From an uncultured beta proteobacterium (GTDB lineage Bacteria; Pseudomonadota; Gammaproteobacteria; Burkholderiales; Burkholderiaceae_C), in contig CAISLN010000086.1 in the NCBI GenBank assembly GCA_903886275.1, positions 1-64,000 on the forward strand: a stretch of 64,000 bases of DNA, written 5' to 3'. How positions within the stretch are numbered: the first letter of the stretch is position 1; each line of letters opens with the position of its first letter. Positions 26,841-35,894 of the stretch are shown in pieces. The position numbers and the translations under genes were made by a program. The notes beneath the pieces are model-generated. The model searched no databases. It saw only the letters and a program-made list of their open reading frames with translations, and was not told where the DNA came from.

Positions 26841-27376
26841 GGGGATAGCTTAATTGCTTTTTGTCAGCCCGGGCCCATTCCACAGGGAACGCACAAACGG
26901 ACAGCTGACATTTTTCGATGCTGTGCATGGACTCCATCACGCATAAAAAAGTCCATCTAAACCTGCGATTTCTCAAGTATCTCCCGGTTTTTTATGCAGG
27001 GCTTACTTCACACATTCAAATACAAACTTCACTCGCAAGGGTGAAGAAAAAATAACAATGGAATCCCCAATAAAATACAATCCACATTGAGAATTATCAA
27101 AAAATTCATTGCAGAAAATCAATAACCACAACACCTATTCATCACAGATATTTTTGAGAAATATCAAAATTTACGCCAACGGAAACGAATAGACTCCAAG
27201 CCTCAAAAAATTCAATGCCCTGTTCACGCATGCGCCAATATGAAAATATATGGCATATACCATATAGAAAAGTGAATTTTTAAATAACATACTGACTACA
27301 CACTCCGACCAAGCGACGAATGCCAGTCGGGTGTAAATGGTGTTTTATTATCCGACATTTTTTTATGGAGTATTAC
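26841..27376. other. AT-rich region upstream of the pilus operon
   Basis: About 530 bases with no credible gene, strikingly AT-rich from about 27000 on. It probably holds the pilus promoter and operator sites, including the palindrome at 27247-27266. GGAG lies nine bases before the pilin ATG. No insertion-sequence or tRNA remnant was seen that would explain the insertion. Confidence 0.6.
27247..27266. promoter_or_regulatory. 20-bp palindrome, candidate operator
   Basis: TATATGG and CCATATA are perfect 7-bp arms around CATATA, centred 120 bases upstream of the pilin ATG. Size and symmetry fit a LuxR/NarL-type dimer site; the LuxR-type response regulator at the end of the operon is a plausible binder. 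Inference only. Confidence 0.4.
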
Positions 27377-27850
27377 ATGAAAAATCTAAAAATGAACGTT
27401 CTCGCCGCGGCTTGTGTCGGCACGATGCTCGTTGCGGGTAGCGCCTCTGCTACCGATGTCAGTACCCTGACCGTCAATGGATTCGTACCCGCCATGTGCG
27501 AATTTGCATCGCCAAACTACGTCATTAACTTCGGTACACTGGACCCAACCAGTTCTGTGTCTGCAGTTTCTGGCACCAACCTGACCTACCGCTGCACCAG
27601 GGGTACCTATGCGCAATACATCAGGATTGACGGAGGTCCTGGGACATCACCCCGCCCAGTTACTCTTCACAATGGCATCAACGGCATGGCAGCAACTCTG
27701 AACTGGGCCCTTCCGATGACTCCTGGTGGCGGTTTTGGCGCGGTGGCGCCTATCTCCACGCCGGTGACGGCGACGATTGCTGCAGCCGATCTCAACTCCG
27801 CAGTGGCGGGTGTTTACACCGGCACCTACATGATGCTGATCCAACCGTAA
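27377..27850 (+). CDS. Spore coat U/Csu-type pilin subunit
   Basis: A 157-residue secreted protein: signal peptide MKNLKMNVLAAACVGTMLVA with cleavage near SASA-TD. The mature domain has the two-Cys arrangement CEFASPNYVINFGTL...YRC of spore coat protein U (SCPU) domain pilins. A conserved N-terminal donor-strand-like stretch and a hydrophobic C-terminal beta strand (GVYTGTYMMLIQP) complete it. It is first in the operon and probably the major pilin of an archaic chaperone-usher fibre. Less GC-rich than the surrounding core genes. Confidence 0.82.
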   Translation: MKNLKMNVLAAACVGTMLVAGSASATDVSTLTVNGFVPAMCEFASPNYVINFGTLDPTSSVSAVSGTNLTYRCTRGTYAQYIRIDGGPGTSPRPVTLHNGINGMAATLNWALPMTPGGGFGAVAPISTPVTATIAAADLNSAVAGVYTGTYMMLIQP

Positions 27851-27857
27851 GCAGCAA

Positions 27858-28631
27858 ATGCAGTGCCAAAACACGAACTGGTTGAAGGCACTCGTCAAGG
27901 CAGCCCCTTTCGGGGTCGCCTTGATGTGGTGGACTGCTATTGAGCCGCTGCCTGCACAGGCGGCAGAGTTTTCCATCTACCCCACCGGAATGGAATTTGC
28001 ACCTGGGTCACGTGCATCGGTTATTGGAATACAGAATAAGGATAAGCGCTCCATACGTTTTCAAATGACTTTGGTTGAATGGACGCAAGATGCAAAAGGT
28101 GAAGATGTTTACACGCCGAGTGATGACCTTATTTATTTCCCGCGGCAATTGACCATAAAACCGGGCGATAGGTCCGTGGTGCGCGTTGGACCCAAAGTTA
28201 TTCCAACGAACACCGAGAAGACGTACCGATTGAAGGTCGAGGAATTGCCTGAGCCCATACCAGAGAATATAGGTTCTGCCATTGGCCTGACGATCACCTT
28301 TGCCATACCCGTATTTTTGGGAAAACCAGATACAAAGCCTATTGCCTCCATCGCTTCGCTGGCGATGCAAGATGGAAAGTTGGCTGCCACCGTACAAAAC
28401 AAGGGCAATTCGCACTTCCGGATTGAGACATTGGAGGTTAAGAGTGCCAATGGCTATACCCAGAGCATTGGAGGATGGTATTTACTCTCCGGTGCAAGCC
28501 GGCAATACACCTTGGACATACCGCCCGATGTGTGCCGCGCGCAAAAGCGCATCAGCCTGAACGTCAAAGTGGGCGAGCACAACTTCTCATCCGATTTGGA
28601 CATCAACCCCTCCATGTGTGGAACCACATGA
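27858..28631 (+). CDS. Periplasmic pilus chaperone (CsuC-like)
   Basis: A 257-residue protein with a signal peptide (GVALMWWTAIEPLPAQA). The chaperone fold motifs are FSIYPTGMEFAPGSRASVIGIQNK, then IYFPRQLTIKPGDRSVVRVG (G1/F1 region) and YRLKVEELPEP. A second Ig domain follows. The family is PapD-like, archaic class. It delivers pilin subunits to the usher. Seven bases after the pilin stop. Confidence 0.85.
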   Translation: MQCQNTNWLKALVKAAPFGVALMWWTAIEPLPAQAAEFSIYPTGMEFAPGSRASVIGIQNKDKRSIRFQMTLVEWTQDAKGEDVYTPSDDLIYFPRQLTIKPGDRSVVRVGPKVIPTNTEKTYRLKVEELPEPIPENIGSAIGLTITFAIPVFLGKPDTKPIASIASLAMQDGKLAATVQNKGNSHFRIETLEVKSANGYTQSIGGWYLLSGASRQYTLDIPPDVCRAQKRISLNVKVGEHNFSSDLDINPSMCGTT

Positions 28632-28650
28632 CATAGAAAGCACCCTCACC

Positions 28651-31008
28651 ATGCAGCGGCTCCATAAAAACAAAAATATCGGACTTGCGCTTGCCCTCGC
28701 TCTCCTCTTGGGTACCGCCGTGGCAGTTGCTGCTGAGGAAGAAGGCATGTTCCTGGACATCAAGGTCAACCAGCAGCAGCGCGGAGAGTTTGCAATTTAC
28801 CGAAACGCGGAGGGTGACGTTTTTGTTCGCCTGTCAGATTTCCCCCAACTGGGGCTCAAACATGACAGCAGCCTGCCGCGTGTGCGCATTGCGGGCGAGA
28901 GTGGCAGCTTTGTCTCCTTGCGTGACATGGGTGCCACCCACTTGGAACTGGACATCGTCCGCATGGCATTAGAGGTGGAGTTGCCGCCGGATGTGTTTGA
29001 TCAAACCGCCCTTGATTTTGGCAATCAACAGACACGCAATGCGCTGGCGGCAGCGCAAAACAGTGGATTCCTGAACTACCGTCTGGCCGACACCGCATAT
29101 GGTTCAGCAGACCCCTCCCGTACCCTGGCTACCGAAATCGGGCTGCGCTATGGCAGCGTTCTGTTTCTCAACCAAAGCCAGTTCCGCGAGAACGCAGGCA
29201 CTTCACGTTATCTGTCGCAGTTGGTCTACGACAGACCCGAGGACCAGCAGCGCCTCATCGCCGGTGATTTCATAGGCACATCTGGCGAACTGGGCTCCAC
29301 GCTCAACATGGGTGGCTTGAACTTTTCCAAGGTCTACAACATGACCCCGGAGCTGATTCCCCAACCGGTAGCCGGGTTTGCCGGCATTGCCAACTCGCCC
29401 TCGCAGGTGGAGGTACGCATGGGCGGCGTGCCTGTGGCCTTCTCACAGGTAGGAACGGGGCCATTTCAATTGCAAAACCTGCGCCAATACGGCGGCGCCA
29501 ATGATGTGCAGGTCATCGTTCGCGACGCCTTGGGCCGCGAGCAGTTGTACACCTTCCCCTTCTATTATTCAGACCAGTCCCTGCGCCAAGGCTTGCATGA
29601 GTACAGCTATTCACTTGGAAAAATTCGCAGCAACCCGGGCCAACCCGATGAAGACTACGGCACAACGGCGTTATCGGCATTCCACCGTTTTGGCTACAGC
29701 GATGCGCTGACGCTGGGTGGACGCGCCGAGGCAGCAGAGAACCTGAGCAATATCGGCGTGAGCGCCATCTGGCGCAGCGACCAGTGGGGCGTGCTGTCTG
29801 GCGCCTTGTCGGGCAGCAGTTACGCAGGGCTTACCGGTGATGCGCAAATGCTTTCATATCACTACCAGCAGTCCAGTTTCGGACTGCGCACGGTTGCCCG
29901 CAACTACAGCGCCAACTACGCACCCCTGGAAGCCCTGGTGGGCCGCTTCAACCGCAGCGGCGACTACGGCATCAACCTGTCTTGGTACCAGGGTCTGGGC
30001 CGCAGCCTGAGTCTGGATTACACACTGACCCAGACGCGCGATCAGGGCGACACGCATGCGACCAGTCTCAACTACTACCAAAACTTAGGAAGCAATAGCG
30101 TGCTGTATGCCACCTTGCAACGCACAGATGGCAGCAACGGCTCCGAACCCAACACATCGTTGTTTGTCGGCTGGATCTACCGTTTTGGTGACAAGTTCAC
30201 CGCATCCGCAAGCGCCAACACAGACGAGAAGGGGAATCAGCGACTGTTCACCCAACTGGCGCGTGACGTACCTGTGGGTGAAGGTCTTGGATACCGGGTC
30301 GGCTGGAGCGGAACCCAGCCTGACAACTCCGACCGCTTCAATGGCTATGCGCAGTGGAACCTGCCTGCGGCCAGCCTGTCCTTGGACGCAAACACCTATC
30401 CCGCCCAGGGTGGTAATCAAGACTACCGCGAACTTGCCGTTGGAGGCTCGGTCGCATTTGCTGGCACCGCCTGGGGCTTTTCAAGGCAGATCACTGACAG
30501 CTTTGCCATCGTCCAGATGGGGGCTCCTGTAGCCGGGGTGCCGGTCATGGCCAACAGCCAGCAAATTGGCGTCAGCAATGCCAGTGGGCAGGTCATCAGC
30601 CCCTACCTAGGGTCTTTCTACGAGTCGCGCATTTCCATGGATGACAAGCGTGTTCCGTTGGATTACGCGATGGGCAAGGAATACTTCACCGTCAAGCCCG
30701 CGTACCGCAGTGGCGTGGGTGTGAACTTCGGTTTGCGGCGTGTGCAAGGGCTAGCCGGCGTGATCCGTATGCGCGTGGGTGACGACACACCCACGGCAGA
30801 CAACCAACTCGTAGCTCTTACCAAGGATGGCCTGCTCGTACAGGAAATTCAGATCGGTAGGGACGGTCATTTCTATATCGAAAACATAGCCCCCGGCGAC
30901 TACCGCGGTGAGATACAGGGCACCAAAAGACCCTGTGGCTTTGCAATGCAGGTGCCGGACACCGGGGAAGCTGTTTTCACTTTGCCAGGAGACCTCATCT
31001 GTGAATAA
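28651..31008 (+). CDS. Outer-membrane usher (CsuD-like, archaic/FimD family)
   Basis: A 785-residue usher starting at ATG 28651; a GTG at 28618 overlapping the chaperone stop is possible. A signal peptide (IGLALALALLLGTAVAVAAE) precedes a short N-terminal domain. A beta-barrel core with MGGLNFSKVYNMTPELIPQP and EVRMGGVPVAFSQVGTGPFQLQNL (plug region) follows, then C-terminal domains ending CGFAMQVPDTGEAVFTLPG. Slightly short compared with classical FimD, as expected for archaic ushers. It secretes and assembles the pilus. Confidence 0.88.
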   Translation: MQRLHKNKNIGLALALALLLGTAVAVAAEEEGMFLDIKVNQQQRGEFAIYRNAEGDVFVRLSDFPQLGLKHDSSLPRVRIAGESGSFVSLRDMGATHLELDIVRMALEVELPPDVFDQTALDFGNQQTRNALAAAQNSGFLNYRLADTAYGSADPSRTLATEIGLRYGSVLFLNQSQFRENAGTSRYLSQLVYDRPEDQQRLIAGDFIGTSGELGSTLNMGGLNFSKVYNMTPELIPQPVAGFAGIANSPSQVEVRMGGVPVAFSQVGTGPFQLQNLRQYGGANDVQVIVRDALGREQLYTFPFYYSDQSLRQGLHEYSYSLGKIRSNPGQPDEDYGTTALSAFHRFGYSDALTLGGRAEAAENLSNIGVSAIWRSDQWGVLSGALSGSSYAGLTGDAQMLSYHYQQSSFGLRTVARNYSANYAPLEALVGRFNRSGDYGINLSWYQGLGRSLSLDYTLTQTRDQGDTHATSLNYYQNLGSNSVLYATLQRTDGSNGSEPNTSLFVGWIYRFGDKFTASASANTDEKGNQRLFTQLARDVPVGEGLGYRVGWSGTQPDNSDRFNGYAQWNLPAASLSLDANTYPAQGGNQDYRELAVGGSVAFAGTAWGFSRQITDSFAIVQMGAPVAGVPVMANSQQIGVSNASGQVISPYLGSFYESRISMDDKRVPLDYAMGKEYFTVKPAYRSGVGVNFGLRRVQGLAGVIRMRVGDDTPTADNQLVALTKDGLLVQEIQIGRDGHFYIENIAPGDYRGEIQGTKRPCGFAMQVPDTGEAVFTLPGDLICE

Positions 31009-31483
31009 ATCTACCTTCAACCTCCATGCGCTGCAAGCCTTTTGGGTCGCAATGGCATGCATCTCGGGCAGCAGTTGCCTCCACGCCGGCATCGTGTGCC
31101 ACGTTACCAGCGCAGCGTTGGCATTTGGCATGTACGACCCGTCCGTCAACAGCCCCACCGACGGGGTGGGAACCGTCAATTTGACATGCACCAACCTTAT
31201 GACAGCCCACCCCAACGGCGCCACGGTCGCACTCAGCATCAGTCCCACCGGCAAGCGCCAGATGGGCGGCAATGGGGATGCCCTGAGCTATGGCATCTAC
31301 AGCAACAGCGCACGCTCCGCAAACTGGGGGGACGGCGCAGCAGCACCCCAATTGGGTACCGGGGCCATGCAGGCCAATGAGACCAAAAACTTACGCTTCA
31401 CGCTGTACGGCCGCATACCGCCGCTGCAGAACATTGCCGCAGGCCACTACTCAGACTCCCTGCTAATCACCATCACACCTTGA
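31001..31483 (+). CDS. Second SCPU-type pilin (probable minor/tip subunit)
   Basis: A 160-residue secreted protein starting at GTG 31001, overlapping the usher stop by eight bases. After a signal region ending near ISGSSCLHAG, the domain begins IVCHVTSAALAFGMYDP with a second Cys at NLTCTN. It ends in HYSDSLLITITP, the usual SCPU C-terminal strand. Position after the usher matches CsuE-like tip subunits, but it is shorter, with a single domain. Confidence 0.72.
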   Translation: MNKSTFNLHALQAFWVAMACISGSSCLHAGIVCHVTSAALAFGMYDPSVNSPTDGVGTVNLTCTNLMTAHPNGATVALSISPTGKRQMGGNGDALSYGIYSNSARSANWGDGAAAPQLGTGAMQANETKNLRFTLYGRIPPLQNIAAGHYSDSLLITITP

Positions 31484-31491
31484 TTCCAACC

Positions 31492-32379
31492 ATGACGACC
31501 ACTCCCCATACGATGGCATCGCCCTTGCCCTTGGGCATGTTTCTAAGCTCTGCAGGACTGGTGCAGCCGGATCAGGTGAAGTACGCGCTGGACTTGCAGC
31601 GCGCCACCGGCGAAAAGCTGGGCGAAGTTCTGGTCCGGCAGGCGGCAATAGACCCCAAAGATATCGCCGCAGCCGTGGAAGTGCAGCAGCAGGTGCGCCA
31701 ACATTTGGCCAATGGCAAAACAACCCACATCCTGCCGGAATGTTTGAGCATGGGCGAACTGCTGGTAGCCCGGGGCGATGTGTCGCGTGCGGTGCTCAAC
31801 AAAGCCCTGCAAAGTAAACCCAAGGGTACGCCACTGGGTGAGGTATTGGTCAAGATGGGAGCCGTGAAGCCCGAAACGCTGTCCCATGTCTTGCCGCTGC
31901 AAAAGCGCCTGCTCAGTGCGGTGCTGTGTGCAGGCTTGGGGTTTGCATTTGCAGCACAAACGCCCAGAGCCGCAACCGGCAGTTCATCGCGCTTGCTGAT
32001 CACGGCCACCGTGGCCAAAAGCATGCAGGTCACCATCAAGAGCCACCCTGGCGGGTTTACGGTAACCGAGCAGGACATGGCACGCGGCTACGTGGACGTT
32101 GCGCTTGCCAGCCAGTTTGACATCAAGACCAATAGCGCCGAGGGCGTGGCTTTGGAGTTCCATGGCGCGCACAAGGGTGGCGTCATCCAACAGGTGCACA
32201 TCACCGGTGGCGCCAGCGGATTCCAGATGCCGGCATCTGGCGGCGTCATGCTGCTTCAAGGGGGCTGGCGCCCTACGGTCACCCGGAGTTTCAAGCTGCG
32301 CTACCGCTTGCACCTGGGTCCCAACGCCGAACCAGGCACGCATGACTGGCCCTATGCGATGACCGTCACCGCCCTGTAA
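31492..32379 (+). CDS. Fusion of tandem MshEN-type repeats with an exported C-terminal domain
   Basis: 295 residues. The N-terminal part (about 1-135) consists of MshEN/GspE-N-like repeats: LGMFLSSAGLVQPDQVKYAL, KLGEVLVRQAAIDPKDIAAA, MGELLVARGDVSRAVLNKAL and PLGEVLVKMGAVKPETLSHV. MshEN domains of this pattern bind c-di-GMP in MshE-type ATPases. One hydrophobic segment follows (LLSAVLCAGLGFAFA). The rest is a beta-rich domain (about 155-295) ending RYRLHLGPNAEPGTHDWPYA, resembling pilus-associated Ig-like folds. The start may also be TTG 31480, overlapping the pilin stop. It probably sits in the inner membrane with cytoplasmic repeats. I know of no named family with this architecture. Confidence 0.7.
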   Translation: MTTTPHTMASPLPLGMFLSSAGLVQPDQVKYALDLQRATGEKLGEVLVRQAAIDPKDIAAAVEVQQQVRQHLANGKTTHILPECLSMGELLVARGDVSRAVLNKALQSKPKGTPLGEVLVKMGAVKPETLSHVLPLQKRLLSAVLCAGLGFAFAAQTPRAATGSSSRLLITATVAKSMQVTIKSHPGGFTVTEQDMARGYVDVALASQFDIKTNSAEGVALEFHGAHKGGVIQQVHITGGASGFQMPASGGVMLLQGGWRPTVTRSFKLRYRLHLGPNAEPGTHDWPYAMTVTAL

Positions 32380-32403
32380 CGCAACACATTTGACTCTACC
32401 CTC

Positions 32404-33063
32404 ATGAATACCTGGCCTTTGATACTGATCGTGGACGACTCCAGCGCAGATACACAGAACCTCGCCGACATGCTCAGTCTGGAATACCGAATCAAGCTTG
32501 CACACAACGGCGTAGACGCACTGGATATGGTTCAGAGAAGTCCGCGTCCGGATCTGATACTGCTGGACCTTCTAATACCGGGAATGGACGGCCTTGCGTT
32601 GTGCAAACGCTTGAAGCAATCTACCACCACGCGTGACATTCCGGTGGTCTTTGTGACCGCAGTGCAAGATGCATCGCAAGAAGCCAGGGCTCTGGAACTG
32701 CAGGCCGCAGACTACATCACCAAACCCTTTTCGGTGGACGTGGCACGGGCACGGATTCGCAACGCCCTGTGGTCAAGGCTCAAGTCACATCCCACTCCTG
32801 CACTGCCCAACGGCCATTCCAATGGTGGTCAGTCTCATGGAGACCTCCCTCCCCCGGAATCATTGCCGCGCCTAGGCAAGCGGGAGATGGAAGTGATGGC
32901 GCTCATCGTCGAGGGTCTGACCTCCGCAGAAGTTGCCGCACAACTCTTTATCGCCAAGGGCACGGTCGAGGTGCACCGGGAAAACATCATGCGCAAACTG
33001 GGCGTGCGCAACATCGCCGGACTGGTGAAGTGCGCCGTGCGCAACGGGCTAGCTGCGCCCTGA
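32404..33063 (+). CDS. LuxR/NarL-type response regulator
   Basis: A 219-residue protein. The receiver domain (1-120) has LIVDDSS, the phospho-acceptor Asp in LILLDLLIPGMDG, a conserved Thr-Ala (FVTAVQDAS) and Lys in YITKPFS. A linker of about 25 residues precedes a LuxR HTH (LGKREMEVMALIVEGLTSAE, KGTVEVHRENIMRKLGVRN). Last gene of the pilus operon; no histidine kinase lies nearby. It is the obvious candidate to regulate the pilus genes. Convergent with the M16 gene, with one base between the stops. Confidence 0.9.
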   Translation: MNTWPLILIVDDSSADTQNLADMLSLEYRIKLAHNGVDALDMVQRSPRPDLILLDLLIPGMDGLALCKRLKQSTTTRDIPVVFVTAVQDASQEARALELQAADYITKPFSVDVARARIRNALWSRLKSHPTPALPNGHSNGGQSHGDLPPPESLPRLGKREMEVMALIVEGLTSAEVAAQLFIAKGTVEVHRENIMRKLGVRNIAGLVKCAVRNGLAAP

Positions 33064-33064
33064 G

Positions 33065-34414
33065 CTATTTGACCTCTTCTGCCCCCAGCACCACTGTCAC
33101 CATTTTTTCGGGCTGCAGGGTGCGGGCAAAGGCAGAGCGGATATCGGCCACGGTGAGCTGTTGCACCTGTGCCGTCCAGGTCTCCAGGTAGTCCAGCGCA
33201 AGTCCGTTCCAGGCGATGTTGGCCACGTTGTCGAGCAGCTTGCGGTTGCTGTCCAAGCGCAGGGCAAAGCCGCCTATCAAATTGTCCTTGGCCGCCTGCA
33301 GCTCCTTTTCGGTCGGGCCGTCGGCCACGAACTGGGCCAGCACCTCGCGCACCAGGGCCAGCGCCTGCTGGGCCTGGTCGGGGCGGGTCTGCAGGCCTAT
33401 GGTGAAGGCACCGGCATGCAGACCTGGCGCAAAGCTGCTGGAGACACCATAGGTCAGGCCCCGCTTTTCGCGCACCTCCTCGGTCAACCGCGCGGTAAAG
33501 CCCCCGCCACCCAAAATGTGGTTGCCCACCGTCAGCGCAAAAAAATCCTTTGAATCGCGCTTGAAGCCGGGCTGGCCCACCAGCACATGGGCCTGTGCCG
33601 AGGCAAAGGCCATGCGCTCCTCATGGGCAGCCGCAAGCGGCGCCACCTCGACAACGGCTGGCAGGGCCACGCAGTTGCCGCTCGGTAAATGCGCCAGCAA
33701 CTTGGCCACCAGCGCATCGGCCTGGGCGCGGTTCAACGCACCGACGATGCTGACCTTGGCACCGCAGGCCTTGAGCGATTGCGCATGCTGAGAGCGCATG
33801 TCGGAGGCGCTGATGCGGCCCAGGCTCTGCTCGGTGCTCTCAAAACCATAGGGATGCTCGCCATAGACGGCGTGGGCATAGGCGCGAGCGGCCAGGGTGG
33901 CGGGCCGGGTATTGGCCTCCTTCAGGCTGGCCACCAGCTTGGGCCGGTCGCGCAGCCAGGGCGCATCCGGAAACACCGGCTCACCCAATTGGCGCGCGGC
34001 CAGCGCCGTGGCCTTTTCCAGCAGGTCCGCATAGGTCAACGAGCGCAGCGAGAAGCTCAGTCGATCGGCATTGGCGCCGCCGCCAAAACTAGCACCCAGG
34101 TCGGCCCAAGCGTCGCTCAGGCCGTTCTCATCGAGCGCCGGTTCGCCGCCACTGGCCTTCACGCCGTAGGCCGTGGCTGAGGCCATCAAGTTGGCAAGAC
34201 CAGGCCTGGCTTGCGGGTCACGCCTGCCACCGGCATCGAAATCAATCTGCACATCGACCATGGGGTTGGCCGGGCTTTGCACCAAATACAACTGGGCGCC
34301 CGAGGCCTGACTCCATTGTTCAATCGGAATGGCCGCCTGGCTGACGCTCGCCAGCAACAGACCGGCGAGAGACGCCAGCAGCCTGCGCGTGTTGTGGGGG
34401 AAAAAAGGTTTCAT
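33065..34414 (-). CDS. M16 peptidase-like protein lacking the zinc motif
   Basis: A 449-residue exported protein (signal peptide LLASLAGLLLASVSQA). It follows the M16 fold with FDAGGRRDPQARPGLANLMAS, where active members have HxxEH; that motif is missing here. The C-terminal partner residues R/Y are retained (EVREKRGLTYGVSSSF). It is therefore the non-catalytic partner of the active M16 protein encoded just upstream, 18 bases away. Such pairs form periplasmic heterodimers. Confidence 0.88.
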   Translation of the reverse strand: MKPFFPHNTRRLLASLAGLLLASVSQAAIPIEQWSQASGAQLYLVQSPANPMVDVQIDFDAGGRRDPQARPGLANLMASATAYGVKASGGEPALDENGLSDAWADLGASFGGGANADRLSFSLRSLTYADLLEKATALAARQLGEPVFPDAPWLRDRPKLVASLKEANTRPATLAARAYAHAVYGEHPYGFESTEQSLGRISASDMRSQHAQSLKACGAKVSIVGALNRAQADALVAKLLAHLPSGNCVALPAVVEVAPLAAAHEERMAFASAQAHVLVGQPGFKRDSKDFFALTVGNHILGGGGFTARLTEEVREKRGLTYGVSSSFAPGLHAGAFTIGLQTRPDQAQQALALVREVLAQFVADGPTEKELQAAKDNLIGGFALRLDSNRKLLDNVANIAWNGLALDYLETWTAQVQQLTVADIRSAFARTLQPEKMVTVVLGAEEVK

Positions 34415-34432
34415 GCTGAGGGGCTCGCTGGT

Positions 34433-35866
34433 TCAGTGGCGCATGCCGGCGGGCGCTAAGCGGGGCCTGCGCGCCCTGTCCAAGGGCTGGGGCAGCAGGG
34501 TTGCTACGGTGAGCGCATCGTCGCCAAAATAGCTCGCCGCCACCGCCTGCACTTGAAGCACGGTGACGCCGCGCAGGCGGGCAATCAGTTTTTCATCGGC
34601 ATCGATGGGCAGGCCTATGGCCCAGTTGCTGCCCAGGATACGGCCCTGGTTAAAGACGCTGTCCATCTTGTAAACCTCGCTGGCCACCCACTGGTTTTTC
34701 ACACGCCGCAGTTCGGCCTCGGCCACTCCTTCCTTGGCGACCAGCACGAGTTGGGCGCGCAGGGCGGCCTCCACCTGAGCGGCCGTCTTGCCCGCTGCGG
34801 GCACGCCGTAGAGCATGCAGAACTCGGGACCGCGCGCGCCCAGACCGCAGTAGGCGCCGGCGCTGTCGGCCACATGGTCGTCGGACTGGGTCAGGGCGCG
34901 GTCCAGCCTGGCGTTGTCATAGCCGCTGAGCACGGCGGCCAGCACCGTCAGGGCCAGGGCGTCGTTGCTGGCGGCGTCACTGTCACCACTGCTCTCCAGT
35001 GCGGCAGGCGCCAAGCTGGGAATCTTGAAGGCCAGGGTCACGCTGGCCTGCTCGGCCGGGGCCTTGAAGTCCAGGCGGCGCATGCCCGCCTGCTGTGGCT
35101 CCACACGCGGCTTGCGCGCCGGCAGGGCATGGCCGGCAATGCTGCCGTAGTACTTTTGCGCCAGGGCGTAGACGGCGTCTGGCTCCACATCGCCGGCCAC
35201 CACCAGAGCGACATTGGCCGGGGTGTACCAGCGCTGGTAGAAGGCGCGCGCGTCATCGGGCGTCATGGCGTCAAGGTCGTTCATCCAGCCCACAATCGGG
35301 CGGCGGTAAGGGGATGCGGTGAGCGCCACCGCGTTCAAGGCCTCGCCCAGCAGGGCATGGGGGTTGTCCTCGGTGCGCAGGCGGCGCTCTTCTTTGACCA
35401 CCTCCAGCTCCTTGCGGAAATCTTCATCGCTCCACTGGTTATGGGCAAAGCGGTCGGCCTCCAGCTCCATCACATCGGCCAAGCGGTTCGCAGGAATCTG
35501 CTGGTAAAAGCCGGTGTAGTCCTTGCTGGTAAAGGCGTTCTCACGCCCGCCCAATGCCGCCACGCGGCGCGAGAAGTCGCCCGCCTTTACCGTGGGCGTG
35601 CCCTTGAACAGCATGTGCTCCAGCACATGGGCCACACCGCTGGTGCCGTCCACCTCGTCCATGGAGCCCACGCGCACCCACAGCATGTGCAAGGCGGTGG
35701 GGGCGCGATGGTCCGGGCGCACGATCAGCGTCATGCCGTTTTGCAAGCTGTATTCCCGCACGCTAGGTGCTTGCTGAGCGAGCGACGCAGCGGCCAGTGT
35801 GCCCAGGCCCAGCAGCAGCGCAAGCCGGGAATAGGTCCGCAATATCCAGTGGTTTGTGTGTTTCAT
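34433..35866 (-). CDS. M16 family zinc metallopeptidase
   Basis: A 477-residue exported enzyme (signal peptide ending SLAQQ). It carries the inverted zinc motif HxxEH: SGVAHVLEHMLFKGTP, with the third ligand Glu in the downstream ELEVVKEERR segment. The start is the ATG of MKHTNHWILR at 35866; the frame remains open for another 1.2 kb antisense to ftsY, which is not coding. Divergent from ftsY, 28 bases apart. Substrate unknown. Confidence 0.9.
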   Translation of the reverse strand: MKHTNHWILRTYSRLALLLGLGTLAAASLAQQAPSVREYSLQNGMTLIVRPDHRAPTALHMLWVRVGSMDEVDGTSGVAHVLEHMLFKGTPTVKAGDFSRRVAALGGRENAFTSKDYTGFYQQIPANRLADVMELEADRFAHNQWSDEDFRKELEVVKEERRLRTEDNPHALLGEALNAVALTASPYRRPIVGWMNDLDAMTPDDARAFYQRWYTPANVALVVAGDVEPDAVYALAQKYYGSIAGHALPARKPRVEPQQAGMRRLDFKAPAEQASVTLAFKIPSLAPAALESSGDSDAASNDALALTVLAAVLSGYDNARLDRALTQSDDHVADSAGAYCGLGARGPEFCMLYGVPAAGKTAAQVEAALRAQLVLVAKEGVAEAELRRVKNQWVASEVYKMDSVFNQGRILGSNWAIGLPIDADEKLIARLRGVTVLQVQAVAASYFGDDALTVATLLPQPLDRARRPRLAPAGMRH

Positions 35867-35894
35867 AGAATGGCCCATTCTAAGAACGGCATTC

